NCBI GenBank assembly: GCA_905215755.1 | Contig: CAJMRE010000005.1 | Location: 1 to 64,000, forward strand | DNA length: 64,000 nt | Direction: 5' to 3' | DNA from: an uncultured bacterium | GTDB taxonomy: Bacteria > Actinomycetota > Coriobacteriia > Coriobacteriales > Coriobacteriaceae | Shown: positions 63,585-64,000 of the stretch, piece by piece | Layout of the letters: every line of letters begins with the position of its first letter | Numbering within the stretch: the stretch's first letter is position 1 | The notes under the pieces: generated by a model | Told to the model about the DNA's origin: nothing | What the model saw: the letters and a program-made list of their open reading frames with translations, nothing else | Databases searched by the model: none | Made by a program: the position numbers and the translations under genes

Positions 63585-64000
63585 ATGGCTAAGCGTTCTG
63601 GGTCGTATGTCGTTCCGTTCTCGTTTGAGTTGCTTTCGTTTGATGAGGCTGTGGGGCTTGCTGCTGATACGGGGCGGATTTCTGGGGATGCTGGTCCTTT
63701 GCTTGAGACGGTTGTCGATATGCTCGATGAGTTGGGGCGCCCGGACGAGTACTTTGATTGCATTCAGGTCGCCGGTACCAATGGCAAGACTTCGACCACG
63801 CGTTTTTCGGCTGCCATCCTTCGTGGTGAGGGGTTAAAAACCGCGCTGTATACGTCGCCGCAGCTGGTGCGTTATCCCGAGCGCATGGAGGTCGATGGGC
63901 GCGTTGTGAGTGACGAGGCCTTTGCCCGTGGCGTTTCTGCCGCTGTTGAGGCGGGACGTCGGGTGAATGCGCACCGTGTGGCGGCGGGGGAGCGCGCCTA
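63585..64000 (+). CDS. folC: Folylpolyglutamate/dihydrofolate synthase, 5' part
   Basis: 139 residues visible; the gene runs off the window. The ATP-binding loop VAGTNGKTSTTRF at about 67-79 and TSPQLVRYPERMEVDG afterwards identify FolC, which adds glutamates to folate. ATG at 63585 has GGGGGA about 10 nt upstream. The start of the gene is less GC-rich than valS. Confidence 0.87.
   Translation, partial: MAKRSGSYVVPFSFELLSFDEAVGLAADTGRISGDAGPLLETVVDMLDELGRPDEYFDCIQVAGTNGKTSTTRFSAAILRGEGLKTALYTSPQLVRYPERMEVDGRVVSDEAFARGVSAAVEAGRRVNAHRVAAGERA

Overview
The window is high-GC, densely coded DNA from an anaerobic actinobacterium. It best fits a gut Coriobacteriia of the Collinsella type. This assignment is inferred from gene content, frequent GTG/TTG starts, a four-domain S1 protein of 388 aa, and the combination of formate hydrogenlyase, selenocysteine and molybdenum genes. 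No database search was possible. Almost everything from 11 kb onward is on the plus strand. I see no prophage, insertion sequence, rRNA operon or CRISPR array.

Layout. 0.1-8.4 kb is housekeeping: a HAD phosphatase, rpsA, RNase P RNA, a YigZ protein, a C_GCAxxG_C_C protein, a MetY-like sulfhydrylase, an MFS exporter, xpt and a GGQ release-factor-like protein. 8.5-11 kb holds a minus-strand lipid kinase and a ClC channel. 11.2-16.6 kb is molybdenum: moeA, mog, modA, modB with an odd extracytoplasmic extension, and modC. 16.8-23.8 kb is a cluster of two HgdB/DCCP-like iron-sulfur proteins, their ATP-driven activator, a selenocysteine-containing SelD, YedF, a DUF3343 protein and a cysteine-desulfurase-like enzyme. 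23.8-27.8 kb holds brnQ, tRNA-Pro, tRNA-Gly, an unknown gene flanked by palindromes, and a RelB-like/PIN toxin-antitoxin pair. 28.1-43.6 kb is a complete formate hydrogenlyase locus: hydN-like gene, fdhF with Sec140, hyfABCDEFGHI-like genes, hycH, hycI and a formate channel. 43.7-50.7 kb holds an orphan molybdopterin oxidoreductase, selA, selB, tRNA-Sec (selC), a MobA-like transferase and a second DUF3343 protein with a Cys-rich head. 51-56.3 kb is gdhA and a xanthine-dehydrogenase-type Mo hydroxylase. 56.7-64 kb is tRNA-Leu, tig, clpP, clpX, valS and the start of folC.

How it fits together. Selenium and molybdenum supply run through the window. ModABC imports molybdate, and MoeA, Mog and MobA build the cofactor. 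SelD makes selenophosphate, and SelA, SelB and SelC insert selenocysteine. FdhF consumes both, oxidising formate and passing electrons through ferredoxin-like subunits to a membrane group 4 [NiFe] hydrogenase. FocA supplies formate. The two selenoproteins (SelD and FdhF) are each split by an in-frame UGA and are easily misread as truncated or frameshifted.

Structure outside genes. At least six intergenic copies of one long palindrome share the core AAGTTGCGGTGAAATA, with variable stem bases that co-vary between the arms. A second palindrome family follows each of the two HgdB-like genes. Further hairpin clusters lie before tRNA-Leu and folC, and marked dyads lie before modA, the formate hydrogenlyase locus and the toxin-antitoxin pair.
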